Below are positions 20,375 to 30,715 of a DNA stretch of 64,000 nt, piece after piece. This stretch comes from Nothophaeocryptopus gaeumannii (Eukaryota > Ascomycota > Dothideomycetes > Mycosphaerellales > Mycosphaerellaceae): assembly GCA_031771865.1 (NCBI GenBank), contig JASISA010000022.1, positions 434,001-498,000 of the forward strand, in the 5' to 3' direction. The position numbers and the translations under genes are program-made. Below the pieces are notes generated by a model. The model was not told where the DNA came from. It did not search any database and saw only the letters and a program-made list of their open reading frames with translations. Numbering within the stretch: the stretch's first letter is position 1; each line of letters opens with the position of its first letter.

Positions 20375-23300
20375 TTATGAAATAACTCCAGTACCACCAA
20401 ATCGGGGAGTGTAGTAATTTACATAGCCTCCAGTGGGATGCCTTCTCGCGACAATTTTCTCCCAATCTCCTAGTGCTGAGGCTGATGCTCGCATGCCACC
20501 ATTACTATCGTGACCCAAGAAAACCATGGCATGTTCGTTGTAAAAGCCGTTGTACAAGCCATCCTTACGGCATAGCCAGCAGTTTCTGCCGTCTTTCCTG
20601 CCTCTAGCTTCTTCGACTATTCCACTTTAGTTCTGCCCAAGGACTAGCTCTTCCACGTCATCTGCTCGACGGTACATCGGTCTCTTGTTTGGCGGTGCGT
20701 TATCAGGTGCATTGTACTTTTCCACCAATGCAACAAGCGCGAACTTTCCCTTCTTCGACAAGGCCTCCCACGCCGCTTCAGCCTTGCAAGTGAGACAGTC
20801 CATGCTGGCACCTGCCACACCAGTAGAGCTCCTCGCAAGCAAACAAAGCGACAGACTGCTGTTAGCCCGCTGCACCCCCTGTAGCACGCCCAAGAAGTCT
20901 GCCCTTGATACTTCATCGATGTTCCATGCCCATAGTTTTCCATTTTCATCACACTGCCTCTTCCCTAGCTCCTTACTCTCTTCACAATCGCCTAGCAGTT
21001 GTTGAGTCGTGCGATTTGATCCTACGAAGACTTTGCGATGAGAAGAAATTCCGCACCTCTCAGCGTATTCTAGAATACTAGTGTAGACTTTGAATATCTC
21101 TCCCTTGCGGGTAGCACGTGATCCTGCACCTAGCGGTGCAAATCGACCATTCCCCGTTCCACTAGTGAAAGGGAACATAGGTGTACTCCCAGATTGGTGC
21201 GGTTTCGTAGCTCGTTCTCTCATCAGCCTACGCATTTTCCCGTCGCGGTACGTAAATTTGAGTGGTCCCCTAGCTATTGGAGCGGCTCGATTGCTCAGAC
21301 GATCCAGGAGCATTGCGCTCGGAACTGGTGGGGGAGGAGGGTCCAAACTCGAGACTCCAGTCGCGGCCTGCGCCGTCGGTTGCTGATCTGCGTCTGGGAA
21401 GGAAGGATAAGACTGTTCGTCAGCAAGGGACCGGGCATCCTGCCGTTCCGCTTGAAGATGTTCGGCCTCTTCGTTCAAGCTAGCATCCGCACGAATGTTG
21501 TTAACTTCGCTGGAGTTAGCAACGGGGTCGGTGCCTGTAGCTTGAGGATCTGTAGGACCCGGCCACTGAGTTCGGCGTCGGAGCGAAGCTGGGTCCACTG
21601 GATGTGGAAGCTGCTTGTCATACCCTATTGTGTCGCTGGCTTTCTGGCTCTGCTCCTGTGCAGCTTCCAGATCGGTCACTCGCTCTTGGCGATGTGATTC
21701 TGTTGCGTTGGCCGATGAGCCAGGGAAGCGTTCCGCCCCTTGATGATCTCGTTGTCCCGGATGTAATCTAGGAAGCATCTCATTATAAGGCTGCGGTGCG
21801 GTGCTTCCACCATCGCTCTGCTCGCACATGGATTCCTCTACACGCACTCGCTCAGTTTCCTCTTCGTCCCGATTAGCCCGGCCTCCCATAAGCTCATCGA
21901 AGTCATTGAGCAGCTCAGACTCCATGACTACCGAGGGTTGGTCATAGCGCTCTGACGCTTGGTTGGCGTCCTGGTCGTGGATCGTCTGATCGTTCGCTCG
22001 ATCGCTATCCTCAGTTTGCTCCGCGCGTTCCCACTCGGATATTGGAGAAATTCCACGAGGCCACTGTGTCTTGCGTCTTCCTAAGGGGTGCTTTGCTCCA
22101 TGACCACGTGGGAGAACATCTGGTCGCTTAGGGGACATTCCTGGAGCACTCCTCTTGACTTGTCGCGATAACTTGCGATTGTGGAGTCGAAGTGATGTGA
22201 TCTCCTGTTTCTGACTCATTACCAGGTTTGCTAGCTGCTGGGACTTTTGAGCACTGCCAGCAGCAACATGACCCAGCCGCAACATCTCAGATTCTAGGTG
22301 AAGTCGTTGGATCTCCCTTTGACGCCGTTCTAGTTCCTGTTCTTGCTCCGTAATGGCACCACGATCGATCGATCCTACATCGATACGCACGCGTTCCGCA
22401 TGTTCTCCTTCTCCTTCTTCTTGTCCTTGTGATCTACCTCCTATGAGGTTGTCGGGATCTTCATGGTCGTCTGGGAACGGCGGCCGCGTTTCGAGACCGT
22501 AGTCTTCCGTCTGTTCTCCGTTGTGTATCAGCGGCATACCATCGGGGGTTCTTGTAGAGTCGTCAGCTTCTTGTTCAACGCGAGGACCTTCATTCATCTG
22601 TAACTGTTCGTGTTCTTGTTGCTCCTCGTGGCTATCATCAATTGGAGGTGGAACTTCCTCGGATGCGGGATCGGGGAGGTCGAACTGTTCCCTTAGTCGA
22701 CAATCTGTAATGACACGTCCGGGATCTTCCAAATTCGCGGGTGGGTGCTTTTCCCAGAAGGAGAAAACAACGTCCCTTACAACGGCAAATGGAGAAGGGT
22801 ATGTTGCACAAGGCTGCGTCCGGAGCTGATATACGTTCACAAGAGAGAGGAATTTGCAGCCTTGATCAAAATTGGCACCAGACGGACGGTTGCAGCGCGC
22901 TTTGATCGGGATGTCAGCGTCATCACGACTATGAAGAGGAAACTCCGATGGCGTCGGCTGCGACCGCGTCTGGACCCCGTACATTTCGAGCAACAGATCA
23001 ATCTCATCAGTTCGAAACCCGCGGGCTGCTGCGAAGGACGCCAACTCTGCGAGTTTTGCCTCACTTCTTGTACGAACAGCAGGCTTCTGACAGCCACGAT
23101 CTTTTTTCAAATTAGCGGAAGGAAGGTCTGAGAGTTCCATATATTCGTGCATGGTGTAGAGCCAGAGATCGATATAGTTTGGCCCAAAGTATTTATCATC
23201 GAGCTTGAAAGAAGCATGGCACTCTGCCCGCAATGTCCGGTGCTTTGTGGGAAACAGGTCGCGCATAGGTCTGTAGCAGACTTCCAGATACATAGCATCG

Positions 23301-24350
23301 GCCAAGAATGATTGGAACGTCAGAATTCTCTCGGACTGCCTTGCTCTTCTCTCGAGACTTAGTCGACTTGCAGGATCGTGCACCTGGGGAAAAATCTGGA
23401 AGGTGGACATCGCAGTGTGGATCCTGCGTACATCTCGGGACGAATGTGCGGGCATCAGGACGTGAAGAGTCCTCACTGTCTTGATGTCGAGGAGGTGGGG
23501 TGCAACATCTGAAGCAAGGATGTAAGTCCAGGTTCGATGGATAGATTCGAGGTAGCAGCAGAGCTCCTGCGTCCTGTCAGCACCGATCGCACGCTAGTCT
23601 TCACATTAAGCACACAGACCTCACAGCAACGCATAGGGAGTATACGATTAAAAGACCCCAGTAGGAAGCCATCCCAAAGGCCGGCGAACGGCAGCAACTC
23701 TTTTAATGCTGCAAAGAATTTGCCGTCTGCATACTTCTGAAGCTCTTTCACAGACCTTCGTTTCCGTTTCGTCAAAGCGGCCAACCAGCTAGAAGCTGAA
23801 CGCCGATCCTGCCGGTTCGCAGCATCGACATAGTATCGGAAGATGTCGCCATCAGAAAACTTCTGTGCATTGGAGTACTTGTACCGAAGGTGTTCTCGTG
23901 CGCAAAGAGGAATGCCTAGAGACCTCGGTAAGAAAACGCCTGACGAGAAGGGATTATTTGCTGACCAGTATCGAAGACTTTCACCGTCCACCACTGATCA
24001 ACGGGAAGGAGGAACTTCCGTGCTGCATGAACACGGTGCTTGCCGTGGAGTGAGGTCAATGTGATGGCACTCGGGAAGAGCAACAGCTCGGCTTCCACAG
24101 AAGTTCGGTGGAGGATCCGGGAAGGGGAGCCTTCGTGCGCGAGCGCGGCGGCAAGAGTGTCTTTGTCGACTAAGACGGGAATGGAGTGACCAGGCTCCTC
24201 ACGTTGACAGCCTTGCAGCTTGAAAATACCTAATAGTCTTTCCACATTTCGGTCGTCTAAATCTCGGCCAGAGTCGAATGTAATGTGGTCTAGTCGGACG
24301 CGGGCGAATCCTTTGAAGTAACGCTCGATTTGAGTGTGTACTTCCGCCAT
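20375..24350 (-). CDS. DUF3723 family protein, three exons, with a late in-frame stop
   Basis: Exons 24350-23966, 23915-23620 and 23566 onward; introns of 50 and 53 bp rejoin the frame exactly. Diagnostic DUF3723 blocks are RVRLDHITFDSGRDLDDRNV, LHGKHRVHAARKFLLP, YSNAQKFSDGDIFR, PFAGLWDGFLLGSF, MRCCE/ELCCYLESIHRTW and ILTFQSFLADAMYLE. A long acidic, Gln/Glu-rich, probably disordered region with coiled-coil segments follows. A TAA at 20627-20629 ends the frame at about 1,206 aa, yet it stays open beyond for 83 codons (CWLCRKDG, GFYNEHAMVFLGHD) to 20375, so a CAA-to-TAA change probably removed a conserved-looking tail. DUF3723 function is unknown, but the family is recurrent Starship cargo. Confidence 0.8.
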
Positions 24351-24475
24351 TGTGCATCCTGGGAATGATGCTCAGCGACGGGAGGTACTGTTCTTAACAC
24401 AGGCAATGCAGCGCTTGGAGCAGGCAAGGCGGCGCTTGGAGACACCTTGGGCGCTTCGCCTTCCGGCGATCCCCT

Positions 24476-24820
24476 GCCGCCGGGCATCACAAAGCCCTAG
24501 AGCACTATGCCCGGGGGCGAGACTGTGTCGCCGGGCATCCTAACGCCCTGAAGCATTTTGCCCGAGGGCTTTGTGATACCCGGCGGCACGGTGATGCCCT
24601 GGGGCACGCAGCAATAGGGCACGTTCGTGTCGTGAGGCATTATAAAGCCCCAGTGCATGGCGGTGCCCTACTGCTTTGTGCCTTGGGGCTCACCTTGCCC
24701 TCCTGCCCTGGAGTGCCATACTGCATCGGCGTGCCTTACTGCTTTCTGCCATACTGCCTCGCTCCACCTTGTGGCATTTCTCTGCCTTGGGGCCCGTCTC
24801 CACATTGCAGAAGTTGACAT
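24476..24820. repeat. GC-rich inverted and interspersed repeats
   Basis: A 23-bp inverted repeat with one mismatch has arms at 24476-24498 and 24565-24587. GCCCTGGGGC/GCCTTGGGGC-like words and CATACTGC/CCTACTGC words recur to about 24,820. No coding sense. Confidence 0.55.
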
Positions 24821-25017
24821 AACGCCAACCCTGATTTCTACGTGCTAAAGGCACATTGCCTTCATGAATGATTAAGTTACATATCACGTTCAAGTATTAC
24901 CAAGCTATTTCATCGCTCAGATTTGCCGCTCCTCAAGAATGCACGAACTGTTCAGGTCGACAGGGGGTAAGTAAATTATACAATTTACGGAATAGCGAAT
25001 ACTCTAAGTCCGTCCAC

Positions 25018-26086
25018 CTAGCCCGTAAGTCTGTTAGCGATGTCACTCGCATATGCAGGAGTACAACAATTCTGATATGTCTGCTCCAAGAGCCCACTAG
25101 GCATGATCCTGCCACTGTTATAAATCCTGACAGCACGATAGTACTTGGAAACATCAGCGTGCCCTTGTTCCTGCAAAATTTGAGCTAATCCGTCACCCGC
25201 AGGAGTGCCCTCGGTTCCGTCTGAAACCATCTGGAAAATGCTGCTATCCGGGCAAGGTACCTGAATTCCCTGGCTTTGGAAACCCAAGCTACCATTGACC
25301 ACGCTGTTGCTATTGCAAGTCCCGGATCTGTCGCAGTGTTAGCAATGTCTTTATGTTTACCCTGGGAACGTACCCTGGTGACTCTGCATCAAGCCGGGGT
25401 TAGGATGATCTCCCATTGTAGACACAACGCGAACACAACCCGTAGATTCTTGCATGATAATTGCCAATATGAAACGGGGATCAATAGAGCTCCTCTGACC
25501 AATAGTCACAATTGCGGCCTTCAAATCGGTCATTTCCTCTTCTGAGTTATTGGGGACTCCCCAGTTGGCGCAGGATGATTGCATTGCTTCATGGTTGATT
25601 TCGAACCTGTCCTTAGTCAGCGGCGCGTTGAACGGCATTTACTGGAGCGTACATTTTCTCGAAGTCTATCCAGCCATCTATGTTAGGCCAGCCTTGGGCC
25701 GCTGACCCATCTCCATAATAAGCTGAGTAAGACCCTTCGTAGACTACCTTTGGCAGGCTGGCAGAGACTGCTGGTGACTAAGCAGAGCTTGTGGTCGCTA
25801 CTGAATTGCACACAGACCCGATCTCAGAAATGGTGGAGTAGCACTCGACGGTGGGTGATGTGCTGAAGGAAGACGTTGTCAGCTGGTCTGGGATGAGGAA
25901 TTCATCCTCGCAGGTCCACGTTCCTCGAGGCATCTCCTGCCAAATTCCAGAGGCACAAATTAGAAAACTTTCAGTGTTTGCCACGGTTTGACAATGGCCC
26001 TCCTCAGAGCATGGCTGATTTGAATGTGTAGCCTCTATTCCGAGCAAGAGCAACCATGTAGTGATGACAAGTGTATACATGGCCAT
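25018..26086 (-). pseudogene. Secreted lysozyme/transglycosylase (SLT-like) protein, decayed
   Basis: ATG 26086 opens with a signal peptide (MAMYTLVITTWLLLLG) and a Cys-containing module (CSEEGHCQTV, CASGIWQEM). An in-frame TAG at 25780-25778 is followed by continuing sense (GWPNIDGWIDFEKM). A 46-bp intron (25652-25607, CTGAC branch) leads to the lysozyme-like core: SIDPRFILAIIMQESTGCVR with the catalytic-type Glu, NPGLMQSHQG, then after another intron near 25,373 CNSNSVVNG, DSSIFQMVSDGTEGT, YYRAVRIYNSG and ASDIANRLTG. The closing TAG at 25020 is also probably a former Trp codon; the frame continues ten codons to 24985. The boundary near 25,373 needs either a 33-bp intron or a frameshift. A former secreted muramidase-like enzyme, inactivated in a RIP-like pattern. 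Confidence 0.65.
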
Positions 26087-26915
26087 CGAGGGATCAGATT
26101 ACGATTTCGGATTCAGAGTCCTGCCATCCTCAATCTTATGAGGGACATTTTGAAAAACCTCTGGCCTAGCATGACCCTTTGTCCGATATCTTGACCCCCC
26201 CCCCCGGCTTTTCTTCGGGGGGTGGGGTCTTTCTCCCGCTCTACCATCCTCTGGCCTGTTGGCCGCAGAGTTCTTTGCGCTCGGATTCACTCTGGGGCGT
26301 TAACAACTCGAAGCGCGCGGCTAGAATGGCTTCGGGGGATAGTAGTCTGGAGACCTCGGGGAAAGATGGGTAAGAGGTAACCTTCTGTCTAGAACAGGAT
26401 CCAGGATCCATCACCGCACAACATGCGTCTGTCAGCACTACTCTCGTGGTACTTGTTATCCATCGACGTGACCCATGGATCACTTGACGCACCAAATCAA
26501 CAGCCCCGACAGCCTTTGGTCCGGATAACATTGACACGCACTCTGACCATTACGCGTACACGAACCCGATTCGTGATGGGTAATGTCCGCACGACAATGG
26601 CGGCCTCGACTCACGTTGCGCACATCCATAACAAGAAGGAAGAGTAAATTTGGCAGAATGCTCAGGTCAGGCACTGAACACAAACCTGCTGCCTCGCGCG
26701 TTCTTACTCTAATCACTAGTTAGTAGGCTATCAAAACTGATCTCTCTTGGCATCTCGGATAATATTGATTCCATGTCTCCGTAAGGTGAACGAGGAGGCG
26801 AGAATGGTTCAAGGACCCCATAGAGCTTCGAATTTGTTTCGCATTGTATTATTACATAGCATACGAGCGATGAATTATCAATCGATCAAAGAAAACGCAA
26901 GAATGCCAAGAATCC
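26087..26915. other. Intergenic with a C11/G-rich hairpin
   Basis: No convincing gene; a 74-codon ORF at 26423 starts with a hydrophobic stretch but shows no family. The run at 26193-26205 pairs with 26217-26229 (one mismatch, 11-nt loop), a strong potential hairpin. Confidence 0.45.
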
Positions 26916-27590
26916 TCATGCTTGTCGCTTTTGGCGGTGACGTCGTTTCTTGCCCGTGCGCGTCCGCGATGTTGCTTGCAATCGTTGAAGAGAAGCAGAC
27001 AATTCCTGTATCTCTGCGTCCTTGCTTTCGAGCAAGCTCTCACTCTGCCAGCGTAACGTCTCGAACTGCTCGAGAGCTTGTACCGTTTCGTCTCGAGACA
27101 CACTCAATTCTTGCTCGAGACGAGAGTTGATTCGCTCGGCTTGAACACAATATAGTCGTGACTCCGCAAGCGCTTGACGGGCTTTTGCTCCCGCGAGCCG
27201 CGAGGTTGCTAACTTGTCTTCGGATTTCTCTATCATAGAGATCACAGCCTCTGATATGGTGGCCAGTGACTTCGCCAAATCCCTTTCGACGGTAGCATGC
27301 ACAGCTTGAGCCCGCAGCTCACTGATCAGCCGATCTCTCTCTACACTAGTCGCAGCTAATTCGATATGGGACTTCTGCAATTCATGATAATTGGCTTCGA
27401 GGATGGTGTAGTTCCTGAGCTTCGACCAGAAAGCTTGGAGAACAGCAGACTGTGCTTCTCGTTCGCCTCCGTCCAAGATCGCGTTTCGATGGAGATGTTG
27501 AAGCAGCCAGAGATCGCTACTGGATGTTGAGACGGCGTCCCAAGAGGAAGGATTATCGTTTCTAGACGGCGTTGTGTTTTCCTGTGACAT
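26916..27590 (-). CDS. Coiled-coil protein with basic C-terminus, about 224 aa
   Basis: Intact single exon. Start MSQENTTPS at 27590 is preferred; the frame also contains MSK three codons upstream. After a Ser/Thr-rich N-terminus, residues about 45-210 are almost continuous amphipathic helix with heptad spacing (ERDRLISELRAQAVHATVER, RINSRLEQELSV, DAEIQELSASLQRLQ). The tail (GKKRRHRQKRQA) resembles a nuclear localisation signal. No enzymatic motif. It lies about 0.8 kb upstream of the captain on the opposite strand. Confidence 0.6.
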   Translation of the reverse strand: MSQENTTPSRNDNPSSWDAVSTSSSDLWLLQHLHRNAILDGGEREAQSAVLQAFWSKLRNYTILEANYHELQKSHIELAATSVERDRLISELRAQAVHATVERDLAKSLATISEAVISMIEKSEDKLATSRLAGAKARQALAESRLYCVQAERINSRLEQELSVSRDETVQALEQFETLRWQSESLLESKDAEIQELSASLQRLQATSRTRTGKKRRHRQKRQA

Positions 27591-27812
27591 CTTGCTCAAC
27601 CTGGTACTTGGTCGGAGGTGAGCTTCAGTCGCGCCTGTACTAATTTCAATGCTCTGGTAGATCAGTGCCTACTTATAGGTATTACTGACGAGTGTACAAC
27701 CGAAAGGTACACACAGACGAGAAAGGCCATGTGACTTCCGCCAGCGACGCTCCCATCACAGATAAACGCAGTTTTGCCGCCTTCTGCGAGTTGGAACTAA
27801 CTTTCCGCACGT

Positions 27813-27952
27813 GCATAGTCGCCGGAGCACAACCGCTGCAGCACAGCCGCTGCAGCATAGCCGATGCAGCATAGCCGCCGGAGCATAGCCGCCGGAGCAT
27901 AGCCGCCGGAGCATAACCGCCGCAGCATAACCGCCGCAGAATAAACGCCGGA
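27813..27952. repeat. 14-bp minisatellite, 10 units
   Basis: Ten head-to-tail 14-bp units with consensus GCATAGCCGCCGGA; three central units are identical, the others differ at 1-4 positions. It lies about 400 bp upstream of the captain start codon. Confidence 0.85.
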
Positions 27953-28354
27953 TCTGCAGCCCGCCTTCGAGCTTATTGCTCCTGCTTGAGACTGTCTTGG
28001 TTGCGTACGCATAGAGTCCTGGCCAGACGCCAGGGATCTTGGGTGCAAGGAAGAGCAAGGATTCAGTAGGACCACAAGGATAGTCAGCCTGGCTGCGATT
28101 CTGCTGCCAGAACGGGCAGCTTCTGGGTCTACTTTCGGCGGCAGCACCACATGCATAAAGTGCATAAAGCCGGCTACACCTGCCCGGCGGGAACGTCAGC
28201 GGGGGTGCCTTTCTGCAAGGCATCCGCAAACCCAACAGGGGTGTATTCGTCTCCCGCGTCTAAGATCTGTAACGCGGCACAATGGCTCTATATATATCGC
28301 GATATTGGCGCCTGCTCGCTCCTCAGATGCCTTCATTCTTGATATCTTCGTGCC

Positions 28355-30631
28355 ATGGCGGGCGATCGGCAGCGCGACAGAGATTGGGGTGCAGTCATCC
28401 ATCAATTCCAACGACACGGGCGCCACCTCGAGCCATATGCTCGCACCACGCAAAGTAGCGTGGAGCACATGCGCAAGAGATGGCAGAGGTATGTCTTGCG
28501 TCTGTACACTTCGACACATATGCACAGCTTCTGAACTGGTCGTCATCTTAGTTTCTGCCTCGAGGCGACCCTTGGCGACCCGGTGGAAGTGCTCCATAAA
28601 GTGGAAGCAGCACAGCTCAAGGCTTTCTTTCTATGGATGATCGAGAACGCTGAACGAACGGCGCCACAGGCTGGAACTCTCAGGCAATACTTCCGGGTCC
28701 TGAAGATGATCTACAAGCGAGACACCAGCGCAATGCTAGACGAAGAACTGGTAGCCGACGTGAATGCGGTTAGTGACCGTTAGACTATTTTGCGTGAATG
28801 ATTGACTGAGACCGAAAGTTCATTCAATACCATGCCGAAGGCAAGAGGGAGACCTTGCATCGCCCCAAACCGGTGCCTTCGGGAGCGGACTTTGTGAAAA
28901 TGCTTCACTTCCTTTATGCAGGAGATACGACCATATACCCTGACGAGCGGCAACGAGTCCAGCAAGGGTTTCTTATGATCATCCACGCATCCAGCGGCCT
29001 ACGCCCGAGTTCAACGACCCAGTCGAGCAAAGGACGGCGAAGGGGAGGTCTTGATGACAACGTGGAAGAGGTCGAGGATGTTGCGAAACTCCGGTATCGT
29101 GACTTGGCGCTCTTGATCAGCGAGGACGAACACGGACGTACAAGATCTGCAGTGCAGGCGACTTTCCAATACTTCAAAGGAGGCAATCGACGGCCGCAAC
29201 GGTTCGTTGTCCGAGACGATGTTTGCAAAAGGGATGAATTACTGATGGCGAGATAGGAAAACTTTTACGTGGCCCGACCAAGCGGATACACTGACATGTC
29301 CGGTCGCTCATTTAGCCGCGCTTGCGCTTCATGACGAAGCCTTCCAGTCGTCTTCGCTCAACAGTGCCAGCACATTGTTCTCTCTGACCGCTCCCAGCGG
29401 GAGGCAAATGATCACTGTTCCATGGCGCGACGATATATTAGACGTACCGATCTTGCGATCATCGAATCACGTAAGATCTGGCGTCGAAGTGCAAAGTGGG
29501 GTCACTGCGAAGCGTCTGAAAAGTCTTGGAGAAAAGATGGGCTACCCGGAGACCGTGACCTGGTACTGGCTCCGTCGTCTTGTCCTCAATTCTGTAGACG
29601 GTTCGTATGCTTTTGCGCGTCGAAGCAATCCACACTTCACTGACGCGACTGCAGGATCCGGCTCCGAAGAGATGCGCAATCAGGTAGCAGGTCATCTAGA
29701 CAGCCGTACCTACAGGAACAACTATCAAGATCAACGTATCACTTTGGATGTCTCTGGCCTCGTGCGGGGACAAGCGACCGAAGACACGCTTATTCGCAAG
29801 CTGAACGACATCGGCACGATTGCTGATCCGGATGCGAACGCAGCGCTGCCGCCGCAAGCACTTGAGCACATTGCATCGCTACCAGACGTCGCCGACCTGA
29901 AATCCGAACATCTTCGTCTTTTGAAAGTTCTTCGAGACAATTACGGTAGTATCACGAAGGCACCGGCATCTGAAGAGTTGGTACACGATTATACTCGAGC
30001 AAAGACAGCATATCGCACGAGGAAAGAGTTACACAAGGCTCGAATGCGGTCTAAGATGCGTAAGGACTTCTTCACTCAGAAGAACGCTGCACTTATCGAA
30101 GCACAGTTCGACGCAGGAGAAAAACAGTCTGTGGTACAGATAGGGCGAGACGCGTCCACGCTGTTCATCCCGGAAAGGATCGCGCTGACAAAACTTACCG
30201 GCTGTGAAGATATGAGGGACCCTTCCCTACGCGCCCAACGTGCAGTTGCGGTGCAGGCCATGGCGAATTTATGTTCTCGAGCAGAATTGAAAAGAAAGTC
30301 TTTGCAGCCGAAGATCCGCCTATGTAAGGCATCGACGCCGGATCCGGAAGACTCGTATACGGACGACCTGTTCCCTAAAAGGTGCCATCGCCTACAATGC
30401 CTCTTTTGCATCGGAGACGAACGACTACACTTCAAAGATCGCACAAGGATCTTCAGCCAGCAGTACAGTCTCGGGAGACACGTCGAGAATCACATCAAGG
30501 CGCTCAAGGCTAGCAGTGGAATCTTATGTCCTCATCCCCAATGTAAGGCCACGGGCACAACCCTGAACGACGTGCAGCATCTCAAGAATCACGCGCAGAG
30601 AGAACATTGTATCCGACTGCAGTGCAAATAG
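28355..30631 (+). CDS. Starship captain: DUF3435 tyrosine recombinase, 702 aa, intact
   Basis: Exons 28355-28488, 28552-28768, 28819-29201 and 29257-30631; introns of 63, 50 and 55 bp preserve phase throughout and no stop interrupts. The N-terminus (KRWQRSFCLEATLGDP, LKAFFLWMIENAERTAP) matches DUF3435. Recombinase motifs: Arg179 in HASSGLRPSS, CPVAHLAALALHDEAF, the box-II-like YWLRRL (Arg351/352), His391 in AGHLDSRTY, and candidate nucleophiles Tyr397 or Tyr401 (YRNNY). The C-terminus carries a Cys/His cluster (CLFC at 626-629, HVENH, CPHPQC), as in other captains. Captains cut and join DNA to mobilise Starships and are normally the first gene, transcribed inward from the 5' end, which would place cargo to the right. 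The splice model is mine, from frame and consensus. Confidence 0.85.
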
Positions 30632-30715
30632 AACTGAATGAGAGATTCAAAGGCACCTATCTGGTAGAAGCAAATCGTTGTCATGATTAAGACTCTAGGT
30701 CGTGCTAGGCACAGT

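Noticed and set aside
27756..28235. Minus-strand ORFs with LCSGGYA-type repeats
   Set aside because: They are translations of the 14-bp minisatellite; 14 bp is not a multiple of 3, so each frame gives a 14-residue periodic peptide.
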